A stretch of 64,000 bases of DNA from Balaenoptera acutorostrata (GCF_949987535.1 NC_080078.1:29904942-29968941), one strand, 5' to 3'; shown: positions 34,006 to 46,400, counted from the stretch's first letter. Made by a program: numbers and translations. Notes: generated by a model from the sequence alone, not told the origin.

Positions 34006-36940
34006 GAAAAAGCTTTGTTAAGGCAGGGATGTGAGCTGAGCTCTGTAGGGACAGGGACTAGCCGGCCCCCAGAGCTTCCAGTGTAGGGAAAGCTGCCCTG
34101 CACTTCCTGGGGGCAATCTGGGAGAGGTGGAGTGAGGAGAAAGAGGAGAAGGGGTAATTGAGATAGGGGCAGTGACCCCCACAACCCCCCAAATCTTTAG
34201 GAAATGCTCCTTCAACTCTTTCCTTGTGTGGTACAAGTGGACTTTTTTTGGTGGACACAGTGAAGGAACTGTGTTTCCATCTGGGTTCACACCAGGCCAC
34301 ACAGAGACTACACGTGAAGGCCAAGACCTGGAAACAGCCGGGACCACGAGAGAGTAAAGGGTGGGAAGGCTTGCACGTGTGCAGGCAAGAGAACTGGGGG
34401 TCTGAGCCAAAGGTTTCCTAAACCTCCGAGGAGCAGGGAGGCCCCAGCTGACCTCTGCGGTCTGTCCAGAGCTTGTGCTGCTTTGCACACTATAACTGTA
34501 TGTAACAGATATTGGTTACGTGACTGAAGTGCAACTATTTCAGGTTAAAAACTGGAAAATGTGAAAACTACCTGAGCAGGTAGGGGATTCCACAGGGACC
34601 TTTTAGAGAGCTGAAGGGGAAGGAACCCCACTGGCTTAGACTCCATCTTGGGGACCGTGACCACTGAACGTCACCCCACAGTCTCGCCCCTACAGACGCT
34701 CCTACAGATCTCCCGCTTCCAGGAAGGATTTGAGGCGACTGACATTTTAAAACCCAAACCCAAATGCCATGGCTATTAAATAATGAAAATACTAAACGCT
34801 GAAAGCCACGAAAACACAAACTAAACGGTGAGAGCCCAACAATAAAGGTGGGTGGAAAGTGAAAAGTTGTACCAGAACGACTTCCAGGGAGGGGAAGCTG
34901 AGGTCACCACTTGGCGCTCGCTTCACGGGAGCCAAGACCTCAAGGAACGCTGTCCCAAGTGACCTAGCTCTTGTGACATCCCAGCTCATGTGCAAGATTC
35001 CTGTCCCATTACACCCTCCTGGGCAAGGTCCCTGAAGGCAGCTTCTTGGAAGATCCAGCTGCCTGGCTGGAGATGGGGCCTCGTTCTGGAAAGATAACAG
35101 CACATCACAGCACTTTGCAAACTTTTTTTCTCGACAGTGAAATTCTAGTTTACGTGCAAGATGAAAACAGAACTGCCCTGGCTGCATGGTGCCTGATCAA
35201 GGGTGGGCTTCTCTTCCCCTGTCTTTTCTAGAACCTCTGCAGAGGCTACCTTTGAAAATCACAGACATGTCGGGGGGAACCTCAAAGCCTCGAGCCTACA
35301 GGCTGCAAACTCGAGCACCAAGTTTGGACGGGTAACACTGGTGAAAGAGGAGAGGCCAGGGGTGAAAGGCAGACAGTGCCCCCACTCGCCATCTGTTTCC
35401 CCTTGTTGGATTGCGACATGGGCACTGAGAAACCGTTCTCTTCTACCAGGAAAATCAACACGATACATGGGACATTCAGCCTGTGTCAGGGAGATGACAG
35501 GGACTGGTGGAGACTGGAGAAAACTGGAAACTGCAGCTCCGCAGTCTCTCCTGACTGCTGCTACCTGAGAACGTGGCCATGGCTCCCTGTTCTTCAAGAG
35601 AAGCTGGATATCTGGATTTTGGTGGAAAACCTCCTGATCTTTTAAATGGCCGACAACTCGCTTCACCTCCCTTTTTTAAAAAAGAAGCAGGCAGCCCCAG
35701 GCAAGTCAAACCAAGCACGTCTCCTGTCCACGTGGGCCTCTGCTCCAGGCTGAGACCAGGGTCATCACAGCCGAGGCCACCCTGCCCAGCTCCTGACGTG
35801 TGTGCCTTCTGAGTCTGAAGGACATGACCCCAAGCCATTTAAGGCTCACATGGATGTGCTTCAAAGAGTCCACTTTTCCTCTTTTAGGAAAAAGATCTAA
35901 GATTTGGAGGGGAGGGCTGTCCACCCTGACAAAACCCGGGCCCTGCATTTCGACAGTCTCGGCTGGAATGAGGACCGTGGGGCGGGGGGGTGCCCCGGGT
36001 CGGCCTTTCATTAGCAAATTCGTCCCGTGGCTGTGGTTCAGGTTGTGAGGATGCAGTGTTCATATTTTTCTCACCACTCCTCAATGCTGGGAAACAGTAA
36101 AAAAATCAATCGGCCCCGTGACCTCGCGTACAAAGCCGAAGACGGCAAGCACAGCCGTGGTCTTATTTCTCTCCTCGCTGGCTCCTTCCTCGGCTCTGCC
36201 CTTTCACCTCCCAGCACAGCCTGCCTGGGCCCTGGGGCCAGAGAGGAGGTGCTGGGCTGGGACTGAGTGTGGGACTCAGCCTGAAGCCCACAGGGTCTAC
36301 AGGCGACACGGAGCTTTCTCGTCCACGTTTCTGACTCGAGAGGCTGGCTCTGGAGCCCATCCCACCCGGCAAGATGACAGCGGTGCCCAGCGATGGGGGC
36401 TGGGAGCCACGGAGTCGGGGGCCACACCAGAAAAGCCAAAGTACCAGCAACTGTTCAAAGAACATGGGGGGCGCGGAAGCAGGGTTCAGAGTCAAGCCCG
36501 ACAGTGGCGCACCCACTGGGCCAGGCGAGGCCAAGTGCTCACGCAGGCCTCCTCTAAGGAATTCGCACAAAAATAAAGGAATTCACCAACATGGGTCAGG
36601 GTTCAGAATGGCAGAGACCCTGCAGCCTGGCAGGACCCTGGGGACCCCCTGCAGTCACCTCACTCCCTGCTAGGACCCCGAAGCTTCAGTGAAGGCAGAA
36701 AACTCGGCTGTCTGCACAGGGACCCTCCTCCATCTCCCCGCAGTGGGTCACACGATTTACCGTTTCAGGACTGTGGGCACAAGACTCTGGGCTTTAGGGG
36801 CAACACACGGTCCCCACGTTGGTGACCCTCCGTGACTTCTGGCCGTCTCTGTGTGTATTTCCCGTCTGGCCCAGGGGGCTGACCTGGGAAGACGGCGTTT
36901 CTACTGCCTCCCTCGGCTGAGCCTCGATCACTGACTGGCT
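34006..36940. other. non-coding, nothing recognised
   Basis: About 2.9 kb of unique DNA. Numerous short frames on both strands, none with splice support or domain content. An Asp/Arg-poor, Trp-rich chance frame at 35573-35812 is typical. Confidence 0.45.
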
Positions 36941-37135
36941 GCACCTCAAAATGCTTAAAGACTTTTATTTCCGGTTGCTTTGTAGGGGACGACATGTCCA
37001 CTATATAAAAATAGCTGGGCACTTGCAGAATCTTTTAGCCTACAGCTGTTTATCCACGGATAAACCCTCTTGGATTTTAAGGACTATACTTGAAAACCTG
37101 CAGGAATGCTCTTTCGGTATCTTGTCTTCTGTGTG
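36941..37135. other. AT-rich block with possible minus-strand exon
   Basis: Stands out from GC-rich neighbours. On the minus strand a frame reads MSSPTKQPEIKVFKHFEVQP and runs into a GT at about 36884 ('cttcccag|gtcagcc'). The region before it ends 'tttttatatag', a poor but possible acceptor. Neither phase with the downstream exon nor a family match can be shown, so this is only a candidate. Confidence 0.2.
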
Positions 37136-38495
37136 CCATCTCTGCCCCAACTCTGCCCCTCAGAGTGTTTTCGCCCTCGGGTGAAGCCTGCCCGGGAGGG
37201 CTGCCACCCACGGGAGAGATCTGAGGTCTAAGCGTCTAAGATCCAAGGTCTAAGTGGCCCTCTGGCTGCCGGGGGGCCGTCAGGGCCATGTGAACGTCGG
37301 CACCTCATGTGCTGGTGTCCCTGCGCTGCCTCAGACACGGGGGGCTGGCTGGCAATGTGGGGGCCACGGCTGGACTTGACCTCTGAGAAGCTTGTAAAGA
37401 GTAGCATAAGCTGAAGGTTGCCAGGACTTGGGCTTTATCCCCAAGGACCAGGCCCCTGACTTGCCCAGCCCCTGCCCTCCTCCGATGGCATTACCGTCTG
37501 TACAACAGTAAGCAGAGAGCCCCGCCAACAGTCTCTCAGCCGAGGCATTAGAAAGCCCACCAGTGGCCATCTTCGCTGCCTCTTTACGGAGGCAGGAAAC
37601 AGGGCTGAAAGAGCAGCGAGAGGGAGGCGGGTTAGACAGTGATCAGGGGGCGCTTCCAGACGCAGGGCAGGGGTCAGCGACCCCGGACTCCTCTGGCCCC
37701 AGGAGGAGGCCTGAACCTGGAACCACTGGCCAGGGCTGGGGTGGGTCAGCTACAGCCCTGCTTGCAAAGGACAACCTCCTGGCCTTCTCACTGGCCCAGG
37801 GACCACTGATTCTTTCCAGCAAGCCTCTCATCCCATCAGCCCTGCTCTGTGCTCTCAGGCCAGAAGGGGGTGAGGCCAGGGGGCACATGTTGCATCCTGA
37901 CACGTGCGCCCTGCCTCGTGTGTTCTACAAGGTGCCACGTGCAAGGGGGCCTCGGGACTAGTTTTGATCTTCTGCCTGCGCAGTCCACACATACTTAACA
38001 CACTCCCAAAGCATCCTGCACAGCCGTGGTCCTGGTTCTGTGTGTGTGTCTGCAGGACCGGGGCTCTGCAGAGTGGGGTGGCTCACGCCTGCAGCGGGGC
38101 CGCATCATGGTCTCCGACCGTGTGCCTTAACAGATTGGGGTTAGGCCAGACGGACAGACGAGGAGGTTCGATGACACGTCATCTGCAGTGAGACCCGGAG
38201 ACGCCATCTAGAACTCCACGGGGCAGACGGGATCAGGCGGTGTGAGGAGCCGCACAGAGACCGTGACGGCTATCAGCCCCGAACAAGCTTCACAAGCCAC
38301 AACTGAGGTCGCCGAGTGGACGGGACTGTCACCTTCTGTCCTGGCAGAGCTGTGGGACACAGGTCACCAGGCAGTGGACACACAGCTCTGTCATCTACAT
38401 GGGAGGAGCCTTGAGAGCAGATACTTGGTTCTGGGCCTGGAGTTCCCACTCCGCGCACAGGGTACGGGCGGGAAGAGAGTGACGGGAGTCCGGCC
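37136..38495. other. non-coding, nothing recognised
   Basis: GC-rich unique DNA. A short repeated 'ggtctaag' word occurs three times near 37224-37255. No gene feature supported. Confidence 0.45.
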
Positions 38496-38499
38496 ACCC

Positions 38500-38660
38500 C
38501 GCGTGGGCACGTGGCCACGAGGGAACCACTTACCCCACAAGCCTGTGGCTCTCACACGTAAAGCGGGGGTGACAACGGCCCGCCTCACAGGGCCCACGAG
38601 GACGGAACAAGTTCCTCTGGTCTAAGCATTCAGTCAGCGCGAGCTGTTCTGATGACTTGG
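38500..38660 (+). repeat. degraded MIR
   Basis: Traces of a plus MIR: 'gtggctctcacacgtaaagc', 'gggggtgacaacggccc', 'gcctcacagggcccacgag'. CpG-rich and diverged. Confidence 0.55.
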
Positions 38661-38866
38661 CTGGCATTTATGGTACCTGGAGTTTGGGCCCAATGAGGCA
38701 AGAACTGGGGAGTTTCATTTCTATGAGGGTCTCTACCCCTGGGGTATGTGACAGAAGAAACAGCTCAGCTCGCTAGAGCAAACAACACAACACAGAGCAG
38801 AATCGTTCCTCGTGTTAGCTGTTAGGAATGAAGGTTTTTAGGAGTTCATAGAGACAGGGCTTTTCT

Positions 38867-39235
38867 TTCTTTCTTTCTTTCCTTCCTTTCTTTCTTTTCT
38901 TTCCTTCTTTCCTTCCTTTCTTTCTTTTATTGTTGGCTGCGTTGGGTCTTCATTGCTGCACACAGGCTTTCTCTAAGTTGGGGCGAGCGGGGGCTACTCT
39001 TCATTGCGGTGTGTGGGCTTCTCACTGCGGTGGCTTCTCTCGTTGCGGAGCACGGGCTCTAGGCGCGCGGGCTTCAGCAGTTGTGGCTCGCGGGCTCTAG
39101 AGCTCAGGCTCAGTAGTTGTGGCGCACGGGCTTAGTTGCTCTGCAGCATGTGGGATCTTCCCGGGCCGGGGCTCGAACCCATGTCCCCTGCATTGGCAGG
39201 CGGATTCTTAACCACTGCGCCACCAGGGACGTCCT
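38867..39235 (-). mobile_element. CHR-type SINE with CTTT-expanded tail
   Basis: Reverse-oriented SINE, its head 'accactgcgccaccagggac' at 39211-39230. The tail side (38867-38930) has become a (CTTT)n/(CCTT)n microsatellite instead of plain T. Target-site duplication 'gagacagggcttttct' (38851-38866) versus 'gagacaggacttttct' (39236-39251) has one mismatch. Confidence 0.96.
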
Positions 39236-39299
39236 GAGACAGGACTTTTCTAAAGGAACTTTGAATATCTGAGTTTATGGGATTTATATGAAAACAGTA

Positions 39300-39635
39300 T
39301 ATGAAAAATGGGGTTCTTGTTACTTTCACCTAGATTCTTAAAATCTCATCTGTTATGTTTGGGTTCAAGACACACAAGACTGTGTTCTGTTTGTTAGTAT
39401 TTCTTCACTGGAGAGTTGAGTGCGTTGTGGAACCGTATGAAATTGCCCCTATTTCAACCAACATGACCAAAAAAATCAGAAATTTCCTATGGTTCAACCT
39501 AATATGAATTCGTCCCTCTTAAAGACCTCCACTGGAGCGATTCCTGGAGGAAGGGGAGGGGAACACAGTCGGCTGGGTACTGTGTAGTCAAACAAGTGGC
39601 TTTCCCTAGCTCTCCCTTCTCAGTTGCCATTACAG
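39300..39635. other. non-coding, nothing recognised
   Basis: AT-rich unique DNA before the TG microsatellite. Nothing named. Confidence 0.45.

Positions 39636-39672
<37 letters not shown>
39636..39672. repeat. TG microsatellite
   Basis: Seventeen or so TG dinucleotides in a nearly pure array, probably polymorphic. Confidence 0.95.
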
Positions 39673-39679
39673 TGTGCTC

Positions 39680-42375
39680 ACATGTGTGTGGCCCTTTCTC
39701 CAGCTCAGATTCATCTTTTCATTTCCAAAAGGCAGCGGCTTTAACAAAATGTTCGGCAATGATGTTGGGACTTAAGGAGAGGTGTGTGTCTTCTTGATGG
39801 AAGATGCCTGAAAAGGGAGCTTACAGGGGCTTGGAGAGGCTTCTCAGGTGGGCTCCGGTTTTCCCTTTGTGCTTTCCCTTTGTGCTTCCTTGCAAATGCT
39901 AAGCTAATGCGTTCATTACAATCATCCTGGCTGTTCTTCATTTGTAGTTTTGACTTATTTTTTTTTTAGTATTATTAATATTTCATCATAAAAGTATTGA
40001 TTTCCTTTAACCAAGAGACTTTAAAGTTTGCTGCATCCTTAAGCATGATTTTATTATGTCTTGGGGCCAAATGTTTTTTGCCTCCCCCCAAAGGAATGCT
40101 TTTCCTTTTATGTAATGTGTGTCAAGCAGAAAAAAGGAATTGATTCACAGAATTCTGCATCATAAGCAACTTTTAAGGAACGTATCCAGAAGGGGGTACT
40201 TGGACAGACATCTCCTCCTAAACATGACCACAGTGTCTCACTGTTAAGCCAGAAATAAGAACCAAAGCACAAAATTTACGTTAAAATACAAGACAGCTCC
40301 AAGAGAAGCTAGTATGGGAAAATTAAAGACAACTCGAGACATGACCCCAAAGCTTAAAAACTCCTTTCGAGCACCTGAAGAGTCATAAAACCCTCAGTCT
40401 CCACACTGTCATCTCTCTTCCCGCCCTTCAGAAAGCCAGCAGAAAACAGGCAGAAATACTGCCTGTTTGGGGTTGCCTAGAAAAGGCTCCGTTTCCCTCT
40501 CTCTCTAAATCACCAGCATCAGATGCCAGTTGTAGAGTTAGGGAAAGGATGCTCGGCTTTACAGACCCGTCCAGGAAGTGCGCGGAGGGCAGTGACTGGC
40601 AAACCAAACGAGGCGCTCCGCAATGTTTAAATATTGAGCATCCTTTCTCCTTCTTCCACATTTATTATTAACTTGGACCCACATCACCGTGTACATTGAC
40701 TTCATTTCTTCTCAAGAATCTGAGACACAATGGACAATGAGTGGGGGGGTGGGGCTGAGATTTGGGTTTCTTTCTTTCATATCCTCCCTGGATATCCTTT
40801 ACGGTCAGCCCCACGTCTTTAGAGCCACGAATTCCTGGAAACGTCTCAGCCTCTCAGTGACCCCTGGCGCCCGAATGCAGATGATTAGTGCCCCAAATAT
40901 TGACAGACTGGACTCTCTTCCCCTTCCAAACAAGGGAGCAGGGTCAGAGTGAGGCTGCATGAAAGATGCTGTTGCCACCGGGCGAGCGAGCTCGCAGAAA
41001 TGTCATTCAGACAGGTGCTCTATCGCTTGGGACGAACCGCGGTTCCCTCGGCTTGGCCCAGGTAGAAGCGATGCCTGCGATGCCACGTGGATGTCAGAGG
41101 TGTCCAGTTTTAAAAAAACAAAGCCTGTCTACAGCCACCAGAAGTCCTTTGCTCAGTGACGGGACAACCGGGACGGGGGCTGGCGGTGGCCCTGCTCTGA
41201 CACACGAGGCACATCGGATGTCAGCAGCCTGGCCAGCGGCAAAGCAAACTCGGAGCCTGGGCCGTGCGTCACTCCTTGCGAGGATGAACATTTGGGATTG
41301 GAAACAGAAACCTCAAATCTTGCCAGAAAGCAAAGCAGCACCTTTTCTTGGGAACGAGCAAGGGGGTTTGGGGGTGGACCATCCATCATGCCCCTGCAGA
41401 AACCAGCCGCCTTCCTGTCAAAAGAAGATCCTCTGGATCTGCCAGTAGGAATAAGCCGGCTACAAGTGTTCCTTTTTCCTGGGCTTTTATCTGTTCAAGA
41501 GAAATTGTCCCAAATGACCGGCCTGCAGCTTCCACTTTCTTTTAAAAGACAGTACTACATTTGAGATCGATGTTTTCCCCTGAAACGCCGGCTAAATTTA
41601 TCCTTCCCCGCATCCTGCTCTCTGGTCTCTGCACTCAGCTGGCCCTCGCCTTGCTGAGTGAAGCGTCTGTCTTCGGACTCCCAGTCCTCGCTGGTGCTAC
41701 TCAAGCACCCGGCCCTGTCCTGCTGTTCATCATGCATACAACCCCCCTGCCCCCAATTTCCTCCAAGAGTCCTCTGCTGCCTCATTCCCTCAAGTCCCTG
41801 TGTATTAAACTCCAACTATCCGAGGTCTTCACCCGGCTCCAGCTCTCAAAAATCTACCCGGAAAAGCCTTCAGGTTGGCTGGCTTCGAACGGCTCAAGAG
41901 CACCCCCTCCCCGGCCAGCCCCGCACCCCAAAGTGGCTGAGTGCTTGTTATCTGATTGCTGTTAGAGGGAGTGAGGTGATGTAGACCGCCGAGGGCCTTA
42001 CGGACTGAACTGACCAGAGAACTTACTTCTCTCTCCTGATCTCTCTTGACAAGCTGCCCTGTGAGTGAAATTTCACTGACTGATTTCATGCCTGATGCCC
42101 AGAGAGCCCAGTATTTCTGAAATCTTTATTTGTATACGTGGCTGCAAGAGAATGTGCCCTAAACAGACATTTGGAGCTATGGTTTCCATTTTGCTGTTAA
42201 CTTGTGGACTCTCTTTTTGGCAGTAATAAGAAATCAAATCAAATCAAATCCTTGCTAGAAAGGATGCACGGGCCCATGCTGGCAGCATGTGCACACATGC
42301 TGTGGAGAGGATTTTGCCTTGAAGTGCTGAGCAGGCTGGCAGCTCTGGAGAGCCCGGGGGATGAACACACGGGGT
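39680..42375. other. non-coding, nothing firmly recognised
   Basis: Mixed AT-rich (39900-40400) and GC-rich DNA. A minus-strand frame at 41555-41815 has a charged, exon-like composition (SEDWESEDRRF), but no GT donor or acceptor fits it. A short AATCA tandem run sits at 42232-42250. Confidence 0.45.
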
Positions 42376-42379
42376 CCAT

Positions 42380-42611
42380 GTGTGGCCAGATGGGCATCCC
42401 CCTCTCTGCTTTCTGGAGAGCAACCTGGCAAGGGGCTATCAAGAGTCTTAAACATGGGCATTCTCACTGATCCTAAGGAATGCTTTCTAAAGAAATCACT
42501 GGAAACCCGGACAAAGATTTCTGTGTAAGGAGGTTCATCACAGGGTGGTTCATGACGCAATAGAAACAACCTAAGTAGCCAATATACGGGGCCTGGCTAA
42601 GTAAATATCTG
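42380..42611 (+). mobile_element. L1M LINE fragment, 5' piece of a nested stack
   Basis: Old L1 3' region: 'tctggagagcaacctggcaa', 'aaatcactggaaacccggac', 'tgtaaggaggttcatcacag', 'agaaacaacctaagtagcca'. It breaks off where the LTR begins and resumes after it. Confidence 0.8.
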
Positions 42612-43071
42612 CTAAACTCCAGACTGCTCAGGTGGAATTATGTCTTCTCCAAATTCTTATGTTGATGTCCTAACCCCAACTACCTCAGAATGTGACTTTA
42701 TTTGGAAAGAAGGTCATTCCACAGATGTAATTAGTTGAGATTAGGGTGGGCCCTAATCCAATGTGAGTGGTGTTCTACTAAAATGGGGGACATTTGGACA
42801 CAGGCACGTGCAGGGAGAACACCATGTGAAGGTGAAAGCAGAGATCGGGCTGATGTGTGTACCAGCCAAGGAACAAGATCGCCAGCAAACCACCAGAAGC
42901 CAGAAGAGAGGCCTGATTCCTCCTCATCGCCGTCAAAAGGAACCAACCCTGCTGATACTTTGATCTCAGACTTCCACCCTTCAGAGCTGTGAGACAATAC
43001 ATTTCTGTTGTTTTAAGCCACCCAGTTTGTGGTACTGTGTTATAGCAGCTGTAAGAAATGAATACTCAGAG
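42612..43071 (+). mobile_element. MLT1-type MaLR LTR
   Basis: Solitary LTR of an ancient ERVL-MaLR element. In order: 'ccaaattcttatgttgatgt', 'cctaaccccaactacctcag', 'aatgtgactttatttggaaa', 'agggtgggccctaatccaat', 'catgtgaaggtgaaagcaga', 'ggaaccaaccctgctgatac' and 'ttaagccacccagtttgtgg'. No retroviral coding region is present here. It interrupts an L1M fragment. Confidence 0.9.
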
Positions 43072-43171
43072 CCAGACTATATGTAGCCCTGAAAAGTGAA
43101 GTATTAGGAAGAGATACTTGACAGCACAGGGAAATGCTTCTGGCATGATAGCAATGTTGTTAAAAACAAAA
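43072..43171 (+). mobile_element. L1M fragment, continuation after LTR
   Basis: Resumes the L1M theme ('gtagccctgaaaagtgaagt', 'gagatacttgacagcacagg', 'gatagcaatgttgttaaaaa'). Matches are weak but positioned as expected. Confidence 0.55.
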
Positions 43172-43316
43172 CCCCTACACAACAAGGAGTTACTGTAGAG
43201 CACAGGGAACTACATTCAATCTCTCATAATAACCTATCATGGAAAAGAATCTGAAGCTGTATGCCTGAAACTAACACAATATTATAAATTAACTATAGTT
43301 AAATTTAAAAAAAGGA
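43172..43316 (+). mobile_element. younger L1 3' end (artiodactyl/cetacean type)
   Basis: 'acaacaaggagttactgtag', 'agcacagggaactacattca', 'tgcctgaaactaacacaata' and 'ttataaattaactatagtta' match the 3' terminus of cetartiodactyl L1s. It ends in a short A-rich run (43303-43316) and is heavily 5'-truncated. Confidence 0.85.
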
Positions 43317-43359
43317 ACCCTCTGTTGTATAGGGAATAGCAGGTGTGTGGGGATAGGGA

Positions 43360-43672
43360 GAAGGGAAAAACAAACAAACAAAACAAAAAACACCCCATGA
43401 CCGAGCAGCTCTGATCTTAGGCTGCACATGCGTCCAAGGATGCCCACAGCAACACTGTCCGGGGTGGCGAAAACCAGGAAACACCTAAAACACCCAGCCA
43501 AAGGAATACTTGGATCCACACTATGGAATATTACACAACCCTGAAAAGGAATGCGTGAAATCTATACACATTGACACAGAAAGATCTGTGATTCACAGTG
43601 GTGTCTGAAAAGCAAGCTGCAGAAGGGTATGCAGAACGATGATTCTGTTTAGGTTAAAAAAAAAAAAAAGCA
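43360..43672 (+). mobile_element. L1M fragment, third piece
   Basis: 'aacactgtccggggtggcga', 'cacactatggaatattacac', 'aaccctgaaaaggaatgcgt', 'gaaagatctgtgattcacag' and 'aaaagcaagctgcagaaggg' follow the order of an old L1. It closes near an A run at 43658-43670. Confidence 0.8.
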
Positions 43673-43845
43673 TCCCAAATCATAAGACAACCACAGATCC
43701 ATAAGCCCTTATCCTAAACCTTTGAGGCTGGATATGTTCTAGACTTTAGACCCTCAGTTGGGTCTTAGGCAGCTAAAAACCAAACCTATTAAATTTCTGC
43801 AGGAAAAAACCAAGTCTATTCACAATAAATGGTATCTGCAAGTCT

Positions 43846-44066
43846 CTCTCTCTTTTTTAAAAATATTTATTTATTTTTCAGCTGCTTCAGGTCTTAGTTG
43901 CAGCACGGGGGATCTTTCATTGCGGCACTCAGGTTTCTCTCTAGCCGTGGTTCGCAGGCTTAGTTGCCCCACAGCATGTGGGATCTTAGTTCCCTAACCA
44001 GGGATCGAACCGGCATCCCCTGCATTGCAAGACTGATTCTTAACTACTGGACTACCAGGGAAGTCC
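43846..44066 (-). mobile_element. short CHR-type SINE with duplication
   Basis: Reverse SINE of the shorter type: 'ttttcagctgcttcaggtct', 'cacagcatgtgggatcttag', 'cagggatcgaaccggcatcc' and head 'ggactaccagggaagtcc'. Target-site duplication 'ctgcaagtct' at 43836-43845 and 44067-44076 is perfect. Confidence 0.95.
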
Positions 44067-44329
44067 CTGCAAGTCTTATAAATAGCCTATAAATAGTTCA
44101 GGGCAGGTTTTGCCACCAAGTGAGTTATAAAAACTCTATTGGTGCTCAGTGCTGTGTGGATTTCAGAACTGCCGAGAAGGGCTGAGGCCCTGCGCTGCCC
44201 ACTGGCTATGGGTGCACATATGGATGCAACTGCACAGAAAAGGCTCTGGAAGGAGATGAGCCAAACCGTGGATGTCCGGGGAGTGGGGGGAATGGGGAGG
44301 AGTAGTCAAAGGGGACTTAGGTCCCGTTT

Positions 44330-44585
44330 GTAACATTTTATTTTATTTTTTAAATAAAGAGTCAACTCATGCATTTCTTGGGTAACTAAAAATTAGGGAA
44401 AAAAGAGAAAGAGAATAAAAAACAGAGAAAACACAGATAAGAAGTAAACTGAAATATTAGTGATGGTTTTTTCTGGGGTGGAGGGACCATGGTGATTTCT
44501 TCTTCTTGTAGCCTTACAGTTTCCATTGACAATTTTCTACATGCATGCGTTAATGCCACAAATGCATACAAGGGGCCTGCAGCAA
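44330..44585 (+). mobile_element. probable L1M 3' end
   Basis: 'ttctggggtggagggaccat', 'ggtgatttcttcttcttgta' and 'cattgacaattttctacatg' resemble the last part of old L1 elements. It probably ends the L1M that starts at 42380. Confidence 0.6.
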
Positions 44586-45230
44586 CAGCGGACACATGAC
44601 TGGTTCCATCCATTCCTGTCATTGCCAGCTCATCCCCAGGGCCCTGGTGACCTTACGGGGCTGAGTCCCACTCTCCCTGACTCACTGCCACCACCACCCC
44701 CTTTCGCTCGTGCTCCGCTTGGCCGCCACACCTCCATCGCCATGAAATACGGCCCCTTCCCGGGGCGCTGCTCACACACTTGCCACTTTGATTCATCAGC
44801 TCTCTTACTCTCTCTGTCCTTTATTTTTCTTTGGCCTTTGACTGCTTTTTGGGAGTTTATCATATTGAACTTTTATCCCTTTCCAGGAAACCCTATTCCT
44901 TTTTTCTTCCCTTTCACAATTAGTAAATAATCGTAAGAGCACTTCTTTGGACAGAAGCACATCCTGCCTCCTAAACAGAACTGCTGGAGCGTCTCTTCTG
45001 GGGCCCCTCCGGGCCTGTGAAGGGCACATCACCTGTCACTAGAAGGAGAGCATTTTGGTCCGTCACTGCCATGCGTGGGGGGGCGGGTGCCAAGAGTGTT
45101 TTCAGTATCTGAGCTGCGCTCCATCCTACAAGACCGCTGTGCTTTCACAGCTATCCTCAGAGAAGGGACGGGAGGATGGAGTACCGGGCTGGGCGGTCTA
45201 AGTGCCGGGGTATGGACAGGGAAACAGAGG
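44586..45230. other. non-coding, nothing recognised
   Basis: Unique or very old sequence. Pyrimidine-rich at 44600-44900. No exon supported. Confidence 0.45.
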
Positions 45231-45234
45231 TAAG

Positions 45235-45470
45235 GCATCCGAGTGCGAGTGTGGGCTTTGGAAACAGACATGTTCAAGTCCCAGCCCTGGGATGCTGACC
45301 TCCTGTGGAGCCTTGAGCCTTGGATTCCCTGAGTACAATATGGAGGAAAATAATCCCTACCTCATGCATTGCTGTGAGGATTAAATGAGAAGAATACATA
45401 CAACCATGCTCGGCATAGGGGCTGATATATAGTAACTGCTCAGTTAACAGGAGCTGGCATTATTAAGTCA
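45235..45470 (+). repeat. MIR SINE, near full length
   Basis: 'gtgtgggctttggaaacaga', 'catgttcaagtcccagccct', 'ggaaaataatccctacctca', 'gctgtgaggattaaatgaga', 'tatatagtaactgctcagtt' and 'gagctggcattattaag'. Confidence 0.92.
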
Positions 45471-46169
45471 CAGCACTAGGCATGGCTCTGAGCCAGGGCT
45501 CCAGACCCCCTCGCCAGTTTCAACCACACAAAAAAGAGGAGCACAACTAGCCCTAAGCATCTCCAAGAAATAACATGGGACACTTAGGATCAAATTTTAG
45601 AAGTCACTGGAGTGAGCTGAAGAGTGGCTGACATGTCATCTACCAACACCAGGAAGTGACCTGCAGCGACCAGCAGGTAGCATTCACCTGTTTTCTGTCT
45701 CGGATCCACAACGCAAATGAACCCTTGCTACTTCAGAGGTTTTCAACAAATGCTTGCAGCAGTGATTCTAATACCTACTTTCTTTCCCAGAAGTCATGAT
45801 TCTGAGGTCAGACCACAATCAACAGAGATTTCTGGAAAGGTATGAAATGCAAACTTATCTCATAATTTACAGGAAAGGGAACAGGAGTCTATTTTACCAG
45901 CAAGAACAGAGTCATTTCTTCAAAGTCAAAAAGAAATGGAAAAAAGGCAAATTTTAGGGAAGAGGAAGGGTGCCAGGTGAGACTGGATTGCATGAAGGTT
46001 TCCAAATTATTCCAGAATGTTTTGTGGGTTCCAATTTCTTTTTTCACAGTTGGATTGCTTTAAGGAAAATGTTGCATAAATCGGACTGTTTTATAATTAA
46101 ATGGGACACAAATGAGATAATCTGGTCGTCAGAAAAAGATGACAGCTTTGTGACAGTCCTACTAGTTTA
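45471..46169. other. AT-rich non-coding DNA
   Basis: No repeat or exon recognised. A 66-codon frame at 45970-46170 has no support beyond being open. Confidence 0.45.
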
Positions 46170-46400
46170 GAACTGGTTTTAAAAATACAACACCTTTATT
46201 GAGGTATAACTCACATAACTGTATAATCTATACATTTAAAGGTATAATCCAATGGTTTTTAGTCCATTCAGAGTTATGCAGCCATCACTACAATCAGTTT
46301 TAGAACATTTTCATCCCCTGTGTAACTAGCTGTGAATTAACTTGGGGGTTACAAACACATGTATCCCCGACTATGCTGAATGAGCCCATCATCTGGCCTT
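46170..46400 (-). mobile_element. L1M-derived fragment
   Basis: 'cacctttattgaggtataac', 'tcacataactgtataatcta', 'ccaatggtttttagtccatt' and 'cagccatcactacaatcag' match an old L1 3' region in reverse. Confidence 0.7.

Noticed and set aside
41555..41815. Charged minus-strand frame as an exon of the main gene
   Set aside because: No GT donor or AG acceptor at suitable positions.
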